A DNA stretch of 64,000 nt from Theobroma cacao (GCF_000208745.1 NC_030850.1:35546041-35610040), one strand, 5' to 3'; counted from the stretch's first letter, positions 49,640 to 61,736 are shown. Notes: generated by a model not told the origin, from the sequence alone. A program made the numbers and translations.

Positions 49640-51288
49640 TAAGAATGAGCAAATTGATAAATTGAGTTGTTTGATTCGTCATATTTAAGAATTAAATGAA
49701 TTAAACATTTTAAAAAAATGATCAAACATATAATTTGTTCGATCAATTTAGTTTTGGACCAATGAACTAAAATGTTATTATTTTTTTATAAATTACAATA
49801 TTAAAACTTATAAACTTAATCCATAATTACTAAATATACAAATAATATAAATATAAAAAAAAAACTATACATTTTTTCCTTCACTTACATAATTATGTCT
49901 TTTTATATAAACTATTAAATTAACATTCAAGATTTAACATAACAAAAAAGTCAAAAATAATAAAATTAACATCCACAAAATAAAACTAACACAAGACCAT
50001 TAAGTAAAGTTTAAACATTTTATATTTTATTAATAAATGAATAATTATTAATAAAAATAAACTTTAATATATTTATATTAAACTTTACTATATAATAAAT
50101 AATTATTAATAATATCCTTAGATATTCATAATATATTAGATATTAATGTATAATACAATATATTTAATATTATTAAATTGTAAACAAAACCAATATTATG
50201 TTGTTCTTTATTTATAATATATTGTTTATTAATTATATTTAAATTTATTATTTTATAACATATTAATTACTTATTCATAATAAGTATAAGTAACATGTTA
50301 ATTTTATATAGTATATATTTATATGCATTACTGTTTTATATATATATGTGAAATTAATGACATAACTTATATGTTATAATGTTTTAATTTTTATATTAAA
50401 GTTTGTATAAATAATAACTAGTTATAAACAATATGTTAAAAAATGAAAGCGATAACTAATAAAATTATTGAATGTAATTATATAAATAAAGTTTATTATA
50501 AGTTATAGTAATACTTATGTATATATATAATATATTATTTTATTATATACATATGAAATTAATTATACAACTTATATGTTATTATATTCTATATCAAAGT
50601 TTGTATAAATAATAACTAATTATAAACAATGTGTTATTAAAAGTAAGGTGATAGCTAATAAAGTTATTAATTGTAATAATATAAATAAAGTTTATTATAA
50701 GTTATAACAATATTTATGTATAAATTAAATATATGTATATATAATATATTTATACAATTATATAGATTCATAACATTTTATATTACGAAACATTATTAAG
50801 GTGTAATAATTATTAGATATTAATATGTAAGATATTTACAATCATATATTATAATATTAATATATAAGTTATATCATTTAAAATATATAATTTGTAATTT
50901 TATATTAATATAGATTTATAAATAAATATAACTAATATTAAATTATTATGATTATGATTCATACATGCACGTATAATAAACTAATACATTTTAAGTAATT
51001 ATTAATTAACCTTACTATCAATTCACTTTTCAAAAAAAAATTATTATCAATTCTTCTTAATATCTAAAAAATATATTATATATATTAATATATATAATAT
51101 AAAAAAATTAGTTTGATTTTTTGGATGGATTGGTTAAAAAATTTTAAACTCAAAAACCAATAAAAAAATCAATTGGATCAAACATTTTGAATGAATTAAT
51201 CAAATTAACCAATTACACCGAACTATTTTACCCAAATCATATTTAATTTGGATGAGTAATTGGTCTTATTTGAATTTGTTCACCCTTA
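49640..51288. mobile_element. Large non-autonomous hAT-like element
   Basis: The ends are inverted: the left starts TAAGAATGAGCAAATT and the reverse complement of the right end starts TAAGGGTGAACAAATT (13 of 16 match). Flanking 8-mers ATCATAGA and GTCATGAA match at 5 of 8, as for a weathered 8-bp target duplication. The 1649-bp interior is extremely AT-rich and codes for nothing. 'TAGGGGTGAGCAAA' ends are a common plant hAT-type terminus. It contains a 198-bp tandem repeat. Confidence 0.55.
50345..50725 (+). repeat. 198-bp tandem repeat, two copies
   Basis: A block containing GAAATTAATGACATAACTTA, then GTTTGTATAAATAATAACTA, then AAATAAAGTTTATTATAAG recurs with a period of 198 bp (anchors at 50401 and 50599). 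The copies have diverged moderately. Confidence 0.75.
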
Positions 51289-52408
51289 GTCATGAATTTA
51301 CCAAAGTCAATTATGCCATAATTTTCTTTATTTTGCATGAACAAATGGCATGTGAGATTGTGATTTTGTGATTGCTTAATTTACTTTTTGCGAGATAAGC
51401 TCACTACTATTAGATTTTACATATAGAAAAATAGTAAGATAATATTATAAAATTCAAGTGTTTTTTTTATGAAAAATAGAAAAAAGATGTTAAGACAATA
51501 GGAAAATGTTAGCATTATCAATACATATTACATAAAACTTTATTAATAGTAACCATTTTTGTCATTAAGCATACTACCAATCGTGTGCTGGAAGTTCGCT
51601 AATTAATGATAAAAATATAGGAGTTTTTACTATTTAATGTAATTAAAAAAGAGTAAATTTTGATTTGATTTATTTAGATTATGATTAGATATTGGAATGG
51701 TTTCGTAATTTTAAAAAAATCTTAAAAAAATATTAGTCTCTAAAAAATTTATGTAAGAAATTTTTTTCATTTACGTGTAATCTAAAAAGAGTAAATCTTA
51801 ATTGATTTATATGTATCATGCACGAGATATTAGAGTGATTTCATATTAATTTTTAAGAAATTTATCTTATACGCTGATAATTGAGATTTTAGACACTATA
51901 ATAAGATTATAAGATTAATGTCGATTTTGATATATTTTCTTTAAAATACTATACTATATAATGTCCAATTGGTCTTCATTACATTAATTATTTTTCCTGA
52001 AAAAAGGATTGAAGTTCTGTTTTTGAGAAAAAATTAAAATAGTATAGAACCAATAATTATAGCATGGGCCCAAAAACTCAAAATTCCCACAATTTCATTT
52101 TGAAATTCATTTTTTACCCTTGGTTTGCTTGATTTACGCTAAACTTTATAGGAGTACGCGCGTTATCATGATCAACGGTTAAGAACGGTCACAGACATCA
52201 CCCCCAAGTGAAATTAGTATCATTTTAACCAAATAAAGAAAAATGATAAAGGAAAATACCTTTGAAACTGCTTCCTTCTGCCCTTTCTTTCTTCACGATC
52301 TCCGCAGATTCCAGCATTTCCTTTTCCCCACAATCTCTAAATTTGTTTTTATTTTCCCTTACCTAAGAGAATTTGTTTTTCTTTTTGTAAGTCTGTTGAT
52401 AAGGAGCC
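51289..52408. other. AT-rich flank and VAP27 upstream region
   Basis: No gene in the AT-rich part. About 52240-52408 is pyrimidine-rich and probably the leader of the VAP27-like gene. Confidence 0.45.
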
Positions 52409-55400
52409 ATGAGTACGGGGGATCTTATCAATATTCAACCAACAGAGCTTAAATTCCCATGTAAGTTGTTTCTCACCTGCATTTCCTTTTCCAGTTTGAT
52501 GCTTTGTTTTCTTTAAGTTTGGTGTTAAAGCATAAACAAGCGAAATAAAGGAAACCAAATAAGGAATGTTTGGAACGTCGATCTGATGTAATAGTTTCGT
52601 GAAGATCATTTCGATCATGCCAAACGAAGGTTTATTCATTTTATGCAAGTATAATTTGGTTGACTTACTTTATTTGTCTCATCATATTCCCTAATTTGAG
52701 ATAAATCGGAAGAATGATACTAGATTTAGTAAATTTTAAACCTAGGCATAAATTAACAGTAGTATTTAGGTTTTAATCTGTTTAAGGAAGACGTTAGTTT
52801 TTTTTTTTTGTTTTGAATTTTTAATTGAAGTTTTTTGTTTTTGGGTTTTATTTTCTTCTATGGAATACGTGGCTTGTTATTTCAAAGTTGAATTGAGGAA
52901 GCAAAGTACATGTTCTATGCAATTGACCAACAAGACAGAAAAATATGTTGCCTTCAAGGTAATTGATTGTTTCATTTCATTTTACTGTGATTGGATTTTA
53001 GATTGGATGCTTGTATGATATGAAATTTTCCCCTTTTAACATTCTTTAACAGGTTAAAACTACCAACCCCAAGAAATATTGTGTCCGTCCCAACACTGGT
53101 GTTGTTCTACCTGGAAGTACATGTAATGTCACTGGTAAGTGTTCTGTAATTTATTAAGTTTTAACAAGAGTTGTTTCCTTATAGTTTATGCTTTTGATCC
53201 CTGTGGCAGCTAACTCATTTGCGTTTAATTGTCTTGTTCCATTTTTGTGTCCTTGAATGTACCTTATTTCTTTTATTTCTTCTTGGTTTATTGATATGGA
53301 ATTAACCCTTGCAGTTACGATGCAAGCTCAAAAGGAGGCACCTCCTGATATGCAGTGCAGGGACAAGTTCCTCCTCCAGAGTGTGGTTGCTCCAGATGGT
53401 ACAACTAACAAGGACGTAACTTCAGAAATGGTATGATGGCTATGCCTATGATGTTTCTTTTGTCAACTTTGTGGTTTCTGCTTTATGTTGGTTGGATGTA
53501 AATTGGTGCGGTTTGGAATGCAGTTTAACAAGGAAAATGGTCGGGTTGTGGAGGAATTCAAATTGCGGGTCATTTACATTCCTGCTAATCCCCCCTCTCC
53601 TGTTCCTGAAGGATCTGAGGAGGGGACTCCTCCCAGAGCATCTATGCAAGAAAATGGGAACCAAAATGTTGCATCATATGAGGATGTAAGTGTCTTGTGT
53701 TGTTGCTGGCAGGAAAGAAAATATTATCTCTTCTTTTCCCCTTGCTTTTATCAACTATTAATGGAGAATGGCATTACCCATTAGTGATATACTTTGTGTT
53801 CTTTTGTTGCTCAATTAATACCAAAATTTAGGTATCAAGATCTTTAGAGGAGACTAAAGAAAAGTCCTCAGAGGTATATCATCTCTCTGTTGCTTTGTTA
53901 ATATCAAACTTTTTCTATAAATAAGCATTTCATCTTAATAATTATCACTTTATCTTGGTTCATGGTTGTAATCTCTGAGACTGATTGGGTTCCTTAACAT
54001 TTCCCTCTCATCTAATCTCCTTATTGTTTTCAGAATATGAAATATGCATTTCAAATATGTAGGCAGTGAATGTTATTGTTTTGCCATTTGCTTTATGCCT
54101 ATTGCACTTATAATAACCTAGTTTAGACTCATTTGGAATTATCTTCTCACTGCAACTAATAGATGTTCTAGGTATACTTAAAGTGTGTAGTGATGAATGA
54201 CAGTAAAATCCTGCCAAAAGAATAAAGAAGGGTACATATGTGGGGGATTAAAGTTTCTCTACCTTCTCATGATATTTATTTTTGTAAGGCTGAATGATAA
54301 TTAATCTTTATTAGAAAATTAATTCATAACCCATGCAATTTTGTGACATACTCACGTCTGATATTTGTACGTGCATTAATGTTTTTATTAATCATTATGG
54401 TTGAGATGTATTTAATTAGGTGAAACTAGCTCTATGGTTGAGATATCATCAAACTCTTTCTCATATAACGAAAATTATATCAACATGACACATTGCAGTA
54501 TTTGCTAACATTCCCCTGTTTCATATCCATCATTTAGATATGATTTTAACAGTTGTTCTGCAGTTCTACTTTCCTTTTTCTTATAGGGTTGTTTTAAATG
54601 CACTTTTATCTCCAGGCATGGTCTCTGATCTCAAAGTTGACAGACGAGAAAGCTTCTGCTTTGCAGCAAAATAAGAGGCTACTTCAGGAACTGGTATGAC
54701 CATACACTAGCAGATATCTTTGTGTTGATTATTTTATGCATCTGAGAGTATCAATTATTGTTACCTTTCATGGTCTCTGATATATTATGTTCATCTTTTT
54801 TGATGTCCTATTTCCATTGATTCTGTTTGGTCTCACCCCAACTCTAATGTGCTGTATGTCACACCAGTGCAATGCTGTGGGGAGCCCTCCCACCACACTG
54901 CGCCCCATATTTTCCCCCAAAGTGCACCCTTAGGCCGCCACCCTGACCCCCACCCGGGGCATGCCAAAGCGGTGAAATTTAATTTGGGAAGAGATTAAAG
55001 CAAGATTTTAATGTTGCCTTTGGCATAATGACTGCTTTGCAGTTAATATTGCTCCTTGTTACTGCTTTCTGCTCACCTCCATAACCATGTCTGTAGGACA
55101 TTATGAAATATTCCTTCTTTAACCCTTTTTGTTTGTCTCCACCTCTCCCTTCATTTTTCCGATGTAATCCCTTGTTATGGGAATGCTGCTATGTTTTGGT
55201 GTTTCACATTGTAGTCTTCCTGTTCTCATTCTTCTTGCTGATTCTCTTTTGTATAAATTTATAACTGTAATTTATTCCTATTTATGCTCATTACGTCTTT
55301 GCCATAACACATTCATCATGCAGGAACTGATGAGAAAAGAAATTAGTAAAAGTCGTGCTGGTGGCTTCTCTCTAACGTTTGTGGTGCTACTTGGTCTTCT

Positions 55401-55437
55401 TGGTTTCCTGATTGGCTATCTCATAAAGAGAGTTTAG
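52409..55437 (+). CDS. PVA12: Vesicle-associated protein 27-type (VAP27/PVA12-like)
   Basis: Eight exons (52409-52460, 52888-52958, 53053-53134, 53315-53430, 53524-53685, 53832-53873, 54616-54693, 55324-55437) give 238 residues with all phases consistent. The MSP domain fills residues 5-125: LINIQPTELKFPFELRKQS, then NKTEKYVAFKVKTTNPKKY and the VAP signature CVRPNTGVVLPGS. A Ser/Glu-rich linker follows, then a coiled coil (WSLISKLTDEKASALQQNKR onward) and a C-terminal membrane anchor (SLTFVVLLGLLGFLIGYLI). VAP proteins sit in the ER membrane, bind FFAT-motif partners and hold ER-plasma membrane contact sites. The position suggests orthology to AT2G45140. Intron 7 (54694-55323) has a short GC-rich island. 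Confidence 0.95.
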
Positions 55438-56111
55438 GAAGAACTGCAGTTGGAACCATCTGTTATTCAAAAATCTGGGTGCAAGCAGTAATTGGCTGCC
55501 TTGTTTTAATTTTTTTTGTCCTGGACTTTTAGGTCCTTGCCTTTTAGTGTGTAAAAATCGTAGCCCCGATAATGTGTTAATCATAGTGAAATGATTGATT
55601 GCTCAAGTTTGAACAGGTGAATTGAGTCTGTGGTGGTTAGATAGTTGCAAAAGCATATGTAAACTAAGATATTCTTAATGAATTTGCCTTTTCCTTGCAG
55701 CTCCACGAGTAATGCCTTCATTCCTTCATAATTTCGTATTTTGAGCAGCTTGAACAAAGCTGATGCTTGCATTTTTCCAACACTGCTACATTGGAATCCT
55801 TGTTGAAGCATCCCGTCTCTGCTTCCAGAAACAGTTTATCAGTGACTACCCTGGAAGTATGTTGGCATAATATCTGATAAAGTTCTCCTGTAATCCCTGT
55901 TTCTATCTTTTCTTTCCTGCTTGATATTTGCGGTTAGATGTGTGTGAGATAAGTAGAGAAAGAGATAGAGAGGGACAAAGAAGCTCATCTTCCTCAGATT
56001 GTAGCATTATACTGGTTGGAACTTGAGGAAGAAAAAGGGAAAAGGATTATTGCCTCTTCAAAGGATAACAGGTTAACTTAAGAATAATTCAGTACAAAAC
56101 GTCTGTGGAAG
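55438..56111. other. VAP27 3' UTR and spacer
   Basis: Contains the probable VAP27-like 3' UTR. No other gene. The next gene is convergent. Confidence 0.5.
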
Positions 56112-58216
56112 TTAATTGGAAGAATCTATCTCATGTACCCATTTGTAAACATCCCATGTATCCCGATAATTGTCGCCATAATATGATTTAATTTCCTTCA
56201 TGGAGAAAAACATACTTCCCTCCACTTTACCAGTGGCCTCGAGTCCAACTGTGCAACAAGCCAATTTTCATAGTCAAACTGCCACCAAGACAACAATAAA
56301 GACGTTAAGAGGAAAGAGAGAGATGGACTTTGGTTGGGAAAAGTGGAAACCTTGTCCTGCTAAAGGTTGTGAGTCTGATGCGCGGGGCATCCAGTCTTCT
56401 CCATCCGACGGTAAAGTTCTTGAACAGAAATCGCCATCTCTTTTTGGGTCGGCAGCTATACCTTGCCAGACAAAACATTTGCCACCCATTTCGCTTGTTA
56501 TTCTATTACTAGAGTGGGCACTGTCTGATTGTGTAAACAACTATTAGATAGATGACTCATAGTGACAGGACTGGAAAGTTCACTTTTCTTGCTCAGAAAC
56601 ATTGATTAGCCATGAATATAATGCTTCGGAAGCATTCCAAACAAATGGACGAGAGAAGTTTACCCTGTTAGGTAGTCCCACAAAAGAAAGCCAAGGAGCT
56701 AAGCTTGGTGGAAAAACATGTTTATACAGAGGTCCAACACGGTTGTTTTCCACAGTAATTATCCCATTTGATCTAAGAAATGGGAAATGGTATTTGTACC
56801 TGCAAGAGATTTTGTTTATCAGGAAAAAAGTATAGGAAAGAATAGATTCAATTATTTTTGGACATACCCAGTACAGTGGATAAGGACATCTGCATCAACA
56901 ATTGATCCATCTTGGAATACCACGTTACCATCTTTACGAGCGCATTCAATCTGCAAGAAAGTCACAGTCTATCAGGAAAAACGACCCGCTTAAGGTTTAA
57001 CTTCAAAAAGCAACTTAGCTGGTAAAATGAACACGAAACCATTGAATGCTGCCAAGTGTTCTTATGATTTTCCAGCTTTTTCAACTGGAAACCAGGTCCT
57101 CTAACACCCTGATGAACTTGTTTTGCAAGAGGGGAGACCTCTTTCAAGATGTCACTGGCACTTGATCCGTTCCCGATTGCTACCACAATCTGTCAGCCAG
57201 AACCCAGAATTAATTCAACAACCTGTGTGTTCTCTTGGTCGAGCCCATGTATTAATATCAGGGTCGCAGCTTCAGCCTTAAAGAGAGCTGCAGGTTGATA
57301 ATTAAAAGAGCAATACTGAATTTTGATTGTGTATTTTCCAATACCTTATTTTCAAACTGTTCAGGAGTCCGATAGTTATGGCTATGCATTTGCAATCCTG
57401 GCCAAGCATCCTGCCTAAAACATGACAAAACAGAGAAAATTTAACCTGGTAATGGAGTTAAAAGTAGAAAACATTACATTGGAATGAAAGTGGGTGTTAA
57501 TTCTTTGGGAGGAAGAAAACAGATGGGATTTTACTATCAATGAGATGTAGAGATCAGGTAAGATAGAATCATAAATAAACAACAAAGCTGCCACTTTGGG
57601 AAAGAATACTGATGGATTTGGAAACTTCCAAGCAGCAATAGCGATGGTAAGTTGAGATTGTAGCATCAATTCAAGTACCTGGAAATTCTGCAATTTTTGG
57701 CTCCGTGTGTTTACCATTGCAAACAACCACAGCCTCAAACACCTCCTCTCTTGATTCCCATCTCGACTCCGTCCCTCGAGTCCTAGACTCAACAACCCAC
57801 TCGTGACTCGCCTCATCAACTTGCTCAACTCGAAGCACTTCATGCCCGAATCGAATCGACTTCACCAACCCAAAGTCCCGAGCAAAATCCTCAAGGAACC
57901 TGAGCACCTCTTCATGACCCGGAAAAGATCTCGGATCCCCACCTTCTTTCTTCACAAATGGATAGTCCAAGAAGCCCATAATGTTCCTGGGGAGGTTAAC
58001 TCGAAGGGATCTGTAAAGGCTAGAATGAACTATTTCCCGATTCGGGTCAATGCCCAAAGGGTCGGTCGCCACTCGTGGATTATAGAGCCATGTGCCACCA
58101 ACATTATTGCTTTTTTCAAAGACCGTGACCCGGTAGCGTTCTCTTTGAAGCTCCCTGGCCGTCATCAGCCCTGCAGTGCCAGCTCCGATGACCGCTACGT
58201 TATAAGATTGTGCCAT
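56112..58216 (-). pseudogene. Flavin-containing monooxygenase (FMO GS-OX-like), disabled
   Basis: Minus-strand exons: 58216-57679, 57414-57345, 57189-57040, 56950-56868, 56799-56664, 56524-56351 and 56278-about 56112. Exon 1 is intact, with the FAD motif GAGTAG (residues 11-16) and EKSNNVGGTW. Exon 2 has the FMO motif WPGLQMHSHNYR, and exon 3 the NADPH motif (VVAIGNGSSAS). Exon 1 ends in phase 1 but exon 2 is 70 nt where 71 are needed, so the frame breaks at FPG/DAWPG. Exon 6, readable as QAKWVANVLSGKV...LPTQKEMAISVQELYRRMEKTG, has three in-frame stops (56500-56498, 56458-56456, 56362-56360). Exon 7 loses frame near a T run after KWREVC, so MKEIKSYYGDNYRDTWD lies one base off. Relatives oxygenate N or S compounds such as glucosinolate thioethers. 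This copy probably makes no full protein, though exons 1-5 are well preserved. Confidence 0.85.
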
Positions 58217-58683
58217 TTTAAGTACTTCAACGATGGAGGCTAGCTATTAAAACGTTGGGTTTTTTTATCATTTACACCGCCAGATTCCGAATTTCTTAAG
58301 CCACAAGCGAAAACCTTAATTTATCCAAAAAATAATTTTTAATGATGTACATAATTTGGTTGCCATGGCTTAGTTCCAGATACTTTCAAATTGTTTAATC
58401 TAACATGGTGGGGCTCATCAGGATTGCGATCTGCATCGCTACTTTTGTTGGCTCTCTTGGCCTGAACTGGCAGCCAAATGTCAAAGCTGTGAAACTGAAA
58501 TGTTAAACAACATCCAAAGATGAAGCCTCAGATAACAAAAAAAGATAATCAACTGTTCTACTCCAATAACCCAGTGAAGGGTAAATATTACATTCGAAAA
58601 AGAATCAATAAACCCAGAAATCTTCAAACAAGAATTACAGTTTCCCTTTCCCTTTCCCTATCTATTGGTCTTATAACATGTTC
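58217..58683. other. Spacer, FMO upstream to STMP1-like 3' side
   Basis: Holds the upstream region of the FMO locus and the presumed 3' UTR of the STMP1-like gene, which lies on the same strand. No further gene seen. Confidence 0.5.
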
Positions 58684-58881
58684 TTATTTAGAAGCGCCGC
58701 CGTCGTCGTCATCTATTCTGGTGCTAGCTCTGGGTTTGCGGTAGTTTTCTTCAACGTGCTTGGCTATAACAAAGCCGGTGTTTGCGAGCTTTCCGATGTT
58801 AGGAACATTATAATTCTGAGCAAGGTAGACACCAAAAAGCGTCCCCGCCATGACAGAGAAGGCGGTCCTTATGATACCCAT
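58684..58881 (-). CDS. Short transmembrane mitochondrial protein 1-like (DUF4535)
   Basis: A 65-codon frame encodes MGIIRTAFSVMAGTLFGVYL, a single hydrophobic helix, then AQNYNVPNIGKLANTGF and HVEENYRKP. These are the hallmarks of the DUF4535/STMP1 family, called BRAWNIN or MM47 in animals, where it supports respiratory complex III assembly in the inner mitochondrial membrane. In plants the role is not established. The tail is acidic (IDDDDGG). The length fits the family, and no intron is needed. A second, damaged copy lies upstream at 60155-60373. Confidence 0.85.
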   Translation of the reverse strand: MGIIRTAFSVMAGTLFGVYLAQNYNVPNIGKLANTGFVIAKHVEENYRKPRASTRIDDDDGGASK

Positions 58882-60154
58882 CTCTTTCGATTGGATCCCA
58901 AGGAAGAAGAAACAACGCAGAGAGGAAATAAACGTTGAACTATACTGGTCGCTTATTTACTGTTGTGGCTTGGCTCAACAAGAATGGGCAATTTCTACAC
59001 CAAATTGGCGTATGGCCCAAGTTTTTCCTTTTTTCTTTTTAATTTACTTGTGTCATGCTACAAGATACCCTCTTTCCCAAGGGTCAACCAATCGGTAGTC
59101 AACTCACACTTAGGCAAATGTTCATAAATTAACTGTAGTTCCAACCAATAAGGGTTTTTTTTCCCTATCAAATTCTATTAACATGATTTTCTTTCCTTTT
59201 TCAATGATAAATTTTGTACCGTCATCAGCATCTAAACATTTGACTGTTCGAATCTCTTGTTTTCAATTAAAAAAAAATTTATAGTGTCATCATGTTCTAC
59301 CCAACACTAGGACAATTGGATTAACAGGATTGATCAATATAAAGTTAGCATTCTGCCTCTGGACAATACACTGCTCTGCCTTGTGCAATAGCCAACAGGT
59401 TAATTTACTTGATTTGAATCTTGAGTAATTTGATCGTGGGAAGCAAGTAGGTTGGTCAGAATCTCAACGCAATAAGAAATTCAGGGAAAAAAAAAGGGGG
59501 GAGGGCAAGAAAAGAAGAAGAAGAAGATCAAACCCTTAACATAGCCATTAGCAAGGATTAATGATTAATTAATCTAGATTATGTTGGCTTTGCAAGCATC
59601 ATACATGTTTAATCAATGATTAGTATTATCATTATTGAATTATATTTATGGTTTCCTTAAATATTGTTTAATTGATATTTCTAGTTTTTTCTTTTGATTT
59701 GTTTTTTATAAAAAAACAAAGAAATATTAACCAAACATCGTCTTAATGTGGAAGATTTTTCTCTTTAAAATTAACTTTCATTTGTTACTCCTTTTGTAAG
59801 TAGAACAAACAACTTATCAATTCCTACAATGACAATAAACTATTACTCGTAATCTCTGAATTGTGCTGCATGCCCTTCACACATACTTAAAAAAGATTTA
59901 GAAACTCAAACCATGAACAAATTGCTCAAGGAAATGCCTTATATAGAATGGGAATTTCAGATGAAGAAGATAGAGCATGGAGAAAAGAACTGAAGAAGGT
60001 ACATCATGTGAAACCCCTTTAGTATTTAATGGCAGGGAGAGATCGGTAAGAAGGAGTCGGACGAGATTAAGCAGAACTGAAACAGTTAAACACACATCAA
60101 CTAGAAAGCTACATAATTCTTTTCTGATAACTAGACATATAACACTTTCTTCAT
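58882..60154. other. Spacer between the two STMP1-like copies
   Basis: AT-rich, no gene recognised. The first part is presumably the promoter of the downstream STMP1-like gene. Confidence 0.5.
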
Positions 60155-60373
60155 TCACAAGCTGCCAAGTGTTGCTACAGTTTGTTGCTCTGCTTGCGGT
60201 CCTGGATGCGCATCAGTACTGGGTTTCTTTTCGTTTGCTCCACGAGTCCGAGGACAACGCCAGTTGCCTCCTCGGATTTGTTCGTGACGTTGGCAACGTT
60301 CGAATCCTCGAGTTAAAAAGACCCCGCACATCGTCCCCAACAGAAACGTGGCACCAGTCTTCATCATACTCAT
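60155..60373 (-). pseudogene. Frameshifted second STMP1-like copy
   Basis: It starts MSMMKTGATFLLGTMCGVFL, matching the first 20 residues of the gene at 58684-58881 in pattern (T...GT..GV(F/Y)L). The frame then continues as unrelated TRGFERCQRHEQ.... One base over, the DNA reads LEDSNVANVTNKSEE..., which aligns with AQNYNVPNIGKLANT in the intact copy (NV.N). Dropping one A near 60312-60316 (TTTTTAA run) joins the frames. It may be a diverged tandem duplicate damaged by a 1-nt insertion, or a base-call error in an intact, fast-evolving paralogue. As read, the 72-codon product would keep only the membrane helix. Confidence 0.55.
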
Positions 60374-61379
60374 TTCGGTTGATGATGAACTTTTAAAGGA
60401 TCAAAGATCGAGCAAATTCAGGAAAAACTTTAGGAGATTATGCAAGTGAAAATGGGTTTTCATTGTGCTGTTCCAAGGCCTTGTTCCGCAATCATTTATA
60501 GAGAAGGGTCACATCAGGCTTGCCCCTTCTCCAAGGCTCAACCCAAGTCCATTATATTATCTTGCTTGAGCATCAAATTTCTTCTGGACCCACTTCCAAT
60601 TAAAATAAGAAACTGATGCGAGGTGGTATTTGTGGTAAGTTGTTTCTTGGAAGGTCATGACAGTTGACCGCTTATGGGCAGCAAGGCCAGTTACTTTATC
60701 TTCCCAAAGCCCAAACATTTAAGAATCCAAGAAGCTTTTGGGCTAACCTCTCGACTTGGGTGCATGTTGGAAAGGCCCACTAACCTTCCGACCTGTATCA
60801 ACCTGAAACTTTTGGGATTAAATTTTCCCATTTTGTGTCAACTTTTCAGAATATAAAATTGTATAAGTTATAGAAAAATCTAAATTATATATTGAAAAGT
60901 CTGAATTGAATATTGAGAAATTTATATTATGTATATAAAAAATCATGCGACACCTCAAATAAAAGAAAATAAAAACGTAATCAAACCTTGAAGCTTTGTT
61001 TGAACTTTTTTTTAATTATAGATATAAAAATTTAATTTCAATTAACAAACAACATTATAATATAATATTATAGTATAGTCTATCTAAGTAATAATATTAT
61101 ATAATAACTCAAATAAATAAACTTCAAAAGAAAAAAAACTCTAACTAATTCCCAGGCTTTTGTTCTTAAAACCCAAGGAACTTTTGCACTAATGTTCCCT
61201 CCCACCAACCTTGCGGCCTGTTATAGTATTTACTACTCTTGCATGGAATAGGATTCCAGGTTTTCTTTCATGATTCACCCTATAAAAGCAATCGAGGCCA
61301 ATAAAGTCAAACCACCCAGTTTCGTCGCCATTGCTGCACAAGAGAGCTCAAGTGCCTTAGCTCAATCTGCATAACAAAG
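60374..61379. other. Spacer with promoter of the small membrane-protein gene
   Basis: No gene. AT-rich around 60830-61140. A TATA box lies at 61281-61288, about 90 bases before the next ATG. Confidence 0.5.
61281..61288 (+). promoter_or_regulatory. TATA box
   Basis: TATAAAAG, about 92 bases upstream of the ATG at 61380, a usual plant distance allowing a leader of about 60-65 bases. Confidence 0.5.
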
Positions 61380-61736
61380 ATGAAAGAAAAAGGAGGAGAA
61401 GATAGAAGCGATTGTTCCATGTGCAATAAACTCGTGGCATGTTTCTTCACGATTCTGACTTGTGCATGTCTTCGCGTCATAATCAAGGAGATCGTACGAC
61501 ATCCCACCGCTGTACCAAACCAATCTCCTTCAGAGGTCATAATCCTCGTACTCTCGTTGAGCTCCATGACTTTCTTCACTCTCTTTGCGGCTGCAAGTTT
61601 TCTCATGAAGATATATGATGAACTCACGAGGCATAGAAAGATTTCAGACACATCAGAACCAGAACCTAGCAATTCGATTTTTGTGCATCATAATCATAAC
61701 TATAAATTTAATTTTACTATGCACTGTTTTCCCTGA
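61380..61736 (+). CDS. Small two-helix membrane protein, unrecognised
   Basis: A 118-codon open frame with a TATA box at a suitable distance. Residues 17-38 (KLVACFFTILTCACLRVI) and 53-77 (VIILVLSLSSMTFFTLFAAASFL) are hydrophobic enough to span the membrane. The N-terminus is charged, and the tail (SEPEPSNSIFVHHNHNYKF) is His/Asn-rich. Several Cys lie in and before helix 1 (SMCNKLVACFF, TCAC). I do not recognise the family. The promoter context and length favour a real gene, but the last 20 residues lack conserved features and a different 3' end is possible. Confidence 0.45.
   Translation: MKEKGGEDRSDCSMCNKLVACFFTILTCACLRVIIKEIVRHPTAVPNQSPSEVIILVLSLSSMTFFTLFAAASFLMKIYDELTRHRKISDTSEPEPSNSIFVHHNHNYKFNFTMHCFP

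Noticed and set aside
57803..58243. 146-codon plus-strand frame
   Set aside because: It is antisense to FMO exon 1, which has clear FAD motifs.
60290..60310. GTTCGAATCCTCG resembling a tRNA T-arm
   Set aside because: It lies inside the STMP1-like copy and no acceptor or D-arm can be paired around it.
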